DNA of 64,000 nucleotides, taken from positions 478,076 through 542,075 of the forward strand of contig PTFA01000407.1 of assembly GCA_003342895.1 (NCBI GenBank), in the 5' to 3' direction. The stretch is from Casuarius casuarius (Eukaryota > Chordata > Aves > Casuariiformes > Casuariidae). The notes beneath the pieces are model-generated. The model searched no databases. It was not told where the DNA came from and was given only the letters and a program-made list of their open reading frames with translations. Below, in pieces: positions 60,497-64,000 of the stretch. Numbering within the stretch: the stretch's first letter is position 1; each line of letters begins with the position of its first letter. The translations under genes and the position numbers were made by a program.

Positions 60497-60753
60497 CTTA
60501 AAGTCTCCAACCCCTCCCTTTAAGGCAGAAGTGGGCGTCAGAGGTGGCCTGCGGACGGAGGGGGCCTGACCCTGCGCTCCCTGCACCAAGTGCTTTGTGT
60601 GGGGGCAGAAACCCTGCAGGGCTTTTTTGTCCCCACACAAAGCACTTAGGCTAGGGAGCGTGGGGTCAGGCCCCCTCCCTCGGCCGCTCTGGTTGGCCGG
60701 GGCCGCCTTCGACACCCACTTCTGCCTTAAGGGCAGGGGCTGGAGACTTTAAG
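60497..60753. repeat. Long inverted repeat (foldback), arms about 110-120 bp
   Basis: The left arm 60497-60604 starts CTTAAAGTCTCCAACCCC. It is the imperfect reverse complement of the right arm 60631-60753, which ends GGGGCTGGAGACTTTAAG. The innermost 17 bp pair perfectly (60588-60604 with 60631-60647), leaving a 26-base loop that holds CCTGCAGG. Arms differ by substitutions and small indels. It resembles a foldback or MITE-like element, but no transposase or target-site duplication was identified. Confidence 0.85.
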
Positions 60754-60800
60754 AGACTTTAAGAGACTTTAAGAGACTTTAAGAGACTTTAAGAGACTTT
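60743..60800. repeat. 10-bp tandem array, unit AAGAGACTTT
   Basis: Five exact units (60751-60800) plus a partial one that is the end of the right foldback arm. The array appears to have grown from the terminal GGAGACTTTAAG of the arm. Confidence 0.95.
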
Positions 60801-60983
60801 TCTCTTTTTTTTTTTCCTTAAAGTCTCTAAGTGACTTTAAGAGGTTCTCTTTTTTTTAAAGTCACTTAGGGACTTCAAGAGACAAAAAAAAAAAGTCTCT
60901 GTGTCTCTAAGTGCCTTAAAAAAAAAAAAAAACTCTTAAAGTCACTTAGAGACTTTAAGAGACTTTCTTTTTTTTTTCCCCCA
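60801..60983. repeat. AT-rich palindromic block with poly(T)/poly(A) tracts
   Basis: Alternating T-runs and A-runs separate forward and inverted copies of motifs such as CTTAAAGTCTC, AAAGTCACTTAG and GACTTTAAGAG. The block can fold on itself in several registers. It links the right foldback arm to the third arm copy. Confidence 0.85.
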
Positions 60984-61065
60984 CCTTAAAGTCTCCAGCC
61001 CTCCCTTTAAGGCAGGCAGGGGCAGCCCCTGCAGGGTTTCTGCCCCCACCTGAAGCACTTTTAGG
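60984..61065. repeat. Third, shortened copy of the foldback arm
   Basis: Starts CTTAAAGTCTCCAGCCC and continues through CCCTTTAAGGCAGGCAGGGG to GAAGCACTTTTAGG, in the same orientation as the left arm but missing its middle part. With the right arm it makes a second, wider inverted repeat around the AT-rich block. Confidence 0.8.
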
Positions 61066-62514
61066 AGTAATTTGAAGTGCACAGCATCTGCCCATAAACT
61101 CAGCTCCACATGCCTTGGCACGTCTGAGAGCAGCAAGCGCAAGTGCCTGTGCCCATTTTTGGCAGGCCTGGGGTTGGCGCACACACGGCGGCTCCGTGGC
61201 TGCTCTGTCTGGGAGCCGGGGGACGGCTGCCAGGGCCGGCCTCGGCGGAGAAGGCCGGGTCCTTCTGCTCAGGATGCTGCTCCCAACTGAGGCAGCTGAG
61301 GTCAAAACCACATCTCCTCCTCCTGCTCTGGCCAGTGGTTCAGGCTGAAACGCCCCTTTGCTCAGCAGCATTGCACTCCCCAAAACCTAAATTCGCCCCT
61401 GCAAAAGAGGCTCTACCTGCTGCTTCACACCCTGCGTGGGGACAGGCACCCAGCGCCGGCTGCGCCAGGAAAGCTCCTCGCCACAGCAGAGGCGCGGGAG
61501 GAGACGCTCCTCTGCCCTGGCCGCGACGAGCTCACGTTCCCAGGCTGAAAGTGGCATCGGGTGCAGGGCTGGGCCGCCTCGCTCACTTGCTGCGGATGCT
61601 TCCACAGTGCAGGACGTGCTGCAAAGAAAATACAACACACGGCTGCATTTCCCCCATCCTGCAGCCCTTCCTCGGGCGCACAGCCCTGCACCAGCCCTCG
61701 CGCCACCCTGCTCCCGGCACCAGCGCAAGGAGCCCGTCTGCTCTGCCCGCAGCCTGGCCCTGGGCCGCCGGCAGCGCTGCCGGGCTGAGCGCACCAGCCT
61801 CTCTCTGCTGGGCAGCACGCAGGGCTCCGGGGGGGCACGGCAGAGAGGGCTGCAGCCAGGGCAGATGCCCCGACCTGTCCCACTGCTCCCAGGGGCTCCT
61901 GCCCAGCTCCCCTTCTCTCAGCACCAGCCACCGCCTCCCCGGACCAGGCAGGTGCCCGGCAAAGGCCCTGCGGGGCCCCTTGGCACCTCTCCCAGGGTCA
62001 CCAGATGCGCTCCTCCAGGGCCCTCCCAGCGCACTACTCCTGCACGCTGAACACGTGCCGCAGAACACCCTGTGCCGGCCACAGCGGGGTCTGGCCAGCT
62101 CTAAAACAGGAGACAACACCCCATCAGGTGCCAAAACTTCAACTGCTCAGAGGAGCACGTGGCCCCCCTGCTCGGGCGTGTTTAAAAAAAGGGCAGTAGC
62201 TGCTTGGGGCAGGAGACCCCAAAGGACACACGTGATATGGGAGGACACAGAAGGAGACCCGAATTGGAGAGGTGGGAGGGGACACGTGAAGAGAGGGGTG
62301 CAGAGGGGCGGTTTTGGAGAAAAGCAGCAGAAGCGGAGTGGCTCATGCACGGGGATGTTGTTGGGGACACACCTGGAGGCGCACTTTTGGAAGGAGGTGC
62401 TCCGTGCCAGAGAAGGTACGCCTCTGCGGGGACTGGGACCCGTGGGGGAGCCGCATGGGGCAGGGACACCCCGAAGGGAGCGTGGCCTGTGCAGGACCCA
62501 CCATGGGGTGGGCC
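61066..62514. other. GC-rich intergenic sequence
   Basis: No gene recognised. A 539-codon open frame (61143-62762) runs on into a CR1 fragment and has no familiar domain, so it is not considered a gene. The purine-rich part after 62200 resembles no element I can name. Confidence 0.65.
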
Positions 62515-62939
62515 TGGAGCTGGTGGGCAGCTGGAGCACAGGAGGTGCGAGGAGAGGCCAAGGGCGCTGGGGCTATTCAGCCAGGAGAAGAGAAGGTGCA
62601 GGGAGATCAGACCACTGCCTGCATCTGCCTAACGGGANGGTGGTGAGAGGATGGAGCCCGGTACTTCCCAGAGGTGTCCCAGAGGGACAGGGCAAGGGCC
62701 ACAGCACCAGTTACAGCAGGGGGAAATTCCCACCAGAGACAGGAAAAAAATCTGTAGCCTAAGTGTGGTCCAGCACTGGACCAGCAGCATATGACCATGG
62801 AGGAATCCATGGAGCCAGTCGCACCTCGATGGCGCCTGGCCCTGGGAAACCTGCTCTGGTCGGCCCCACTTGCAGCAGGAGGTCGGAGCAGAGACCTGCC
62901 AAAGCCCCTTCCCAGGCCGGATGCTCTGTGGCTCTGTGA
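62515..62939 (+). mobile_element. CR1 LINE fragment, diverged 3' end
   Basis: Successive stretches follow the avian CR1 3' consensus as I remember it: CTGGAGCACAGGAGGTGCGA, GGCTATTCAGCCAGGAGAAG, GACAGGGCAAGGGCCACAGC, AGAGACAGGAAAAAAATCTG and TGGTCCAGCACTGG. It ends with a diverged CAGCAGGAGGTCGGAGCAGA region and the tail ATGCTCTGTGGCTCTGTGAA. It is about 425 bp, 5'-truncated and sense-oriented. It is older than the 708-788 copy judging by divergence. One N lies inside it at 62638. Confidence 0.85.
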
Positions 62940-64000
62940 ACGACTGACTGGGTTTCCCTGCAGCTCTCTCTGCCTTCCGGGGCTTGGCCTGCCCCAGGCT
63001 GTCTGGAGACCGACCTGACAGGAAGGAATGGCCCCAGAACGGCTGTAAACTGGGGGGAGCACCTAGGTCAGCCTCTAATGCGGCACTGAAAGAGGAAGAT
63101 GAATTTCTGTCACTGCTGTGCCCAGACGCAACCTGCACGGAGAGAGCAAGAAAATCCCCCATGTGCCATCAGCTCCGATGCTCTGGGCACTGGTGCCGTG
63201 GGATGAGTGGGGGAATGGCGCAGGGCCCGGGCAGCTTCCCAAGGGAAGGCCCCTGCGGCTGGCACGCCAGCGGGACGACACTTGTGGGGGCTGCAGCAGC
63301 AGGGCTGGGCAGGGGGGCGAATGGAGCCGGGGGGCCCGTGGCAGACAGGGGCTGCCTCGCAGGCTGGGGGAGGAGGCTGCTGCAGGGGCCGGACCCTTCC
63401 CTCCTCGCTCTGCACCCATCCCCCCAGCTCAAAGGCAACGCAGGGCACGGAGGGGCCGTCAGCCCTGCTGCCTCCAGCGAGCTGCACCGGCCAGCACCAG
63501 GCATCTCCCCAGCCTGCACACGCCACACACCGCTCCCACGTGCGGCTCCCTTGGAGGGCCAGTGCCGACCACGCGCTCCTTGCTCACCTCATCCGGAGGG
63601 CCCGCAGCCCAGGGCAAAGCTGCTGCAGTTTCTCCTTCCGGCACTGCTGGGCCGAGGGACACACTGCTCCCTTTGTCCTTCAGGGCTCTGGCCAAGGGTA
63701 AAGCTGCTGCCTCGGCTCTTGGGGGCACGGCCAGTGCGAGAGGCATGCGCTGCCCCTCGCCCGCCGCCTCTCTGGCAGCACCTCTGGCCCTGCTGCCAGG
63801 CAGGAACCTCACTCGGACCCACATCGTCTGGATGCTGCCAGCTTCCACCTGCCTCTGTCAGCAGCCCCCTTCACGCTTTCCTCCTCTGTCGAGCTCCCTC
63901 GCTTGTCCCCCAGCGCTGCCAGCGCTCCCAGCCCTGCTCCCACCTCCCCATCTGCATGTGGACACAGTGTGTGCTGATGTGCTTTAGATCAGCCTGACTT
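62940..64000. other. GC-rich intergenic sequence to the end of the window
   Basis: No gene or repeat family recognised. A 337-codon open frame (62984-63997) and overlapping frames on both strands are stop-poor because of composition. HERPUD1, the next gene in human, was looked for by its N-terminal sequence and not found. Confidence 0.65.

Noticed and set aside
60743..60800. CRISPR-like array
   Set aside because: The units are contiguous 10-mers without spacers, in a vertebrate genome.
61143..62762. 539-codon open frame
   Set aside because: Its 3' part runs through a CR1 fragment and an N, overlaps open frames on the other strand and has no recognisable domain.
62984..63997. 337-codon open frame near the end of the window
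   Set aside because: GC-driven lack of stops, overlapping frames on both strands and no family resemblance, including to HERPUD1.

Overview
The window is vertebrate nuclear DNA, most likely avian. It contains split genes with GT-AG introns, two fragments ending in the CR1 LINE 3' signature (the usual bird and reptile retrotransposon), and introns much shorter than in mammals. The gene order NUP93, mir-138-2, SLC12A3 is the order known from human chromosome 16q13; all three are on the + strand. The species cannot be fixed from the sequence alone. Four isolated N bases (1472, 7763, 39609, 62638) mark unresolved positions.

Region 1 (1-30,750) is the 3' part of NUP93, a scaffold nucleoporin. Eighteen coding exons give 699 residues, matching human residues 121-819 from memory without a gap. 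The first coding exons lie upstream of the window. The introns are AT-rich and hold one CR1 remnant, simple repeats and a few CpG clusters.

Region 2 (30,750-38,840) is intergenic. Its key element is the mir-138-2 hairpin (36,379-36,462), inside a CpG-rich block and followed by an AATAAA signal. A second CpG-rich block at 37,187-37,560 ends near a good splice-donor sequence and may be an unannotated promoter and first exon.

Region 3 (38,770-57,530) is the complete SLC12A3 gene for the thiazide-sensitive Na-Cl cotransporter. It has a CCAAT box, a TATA box, 26 coding exons and 1,036 codons, and a polyadenylation hexamer that overlaps the stop codon.

Region 4 (57,530-64,000) is GC-rich and has no gene I recognise. 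Its long open frames on both strands look like by-products of composition. It holds an unusual foldback cluster at 60,497-61,065: about 110-bp inverted arms, a 10-bp tandem array, an AT-rich palindromic core and a third arm copy. A CR1 3' fragment lies at 62,515-62,939. HERPUD1, the next gene in human, is not seen.

The two protein genes are neighbours by conserved synteny rather than shared function: NUP93 is a housekeeping nuclear-pore gene and SLC12A3 is a kidney distal-tubule transporter. The microRNA between them is an independent regulatory gene.
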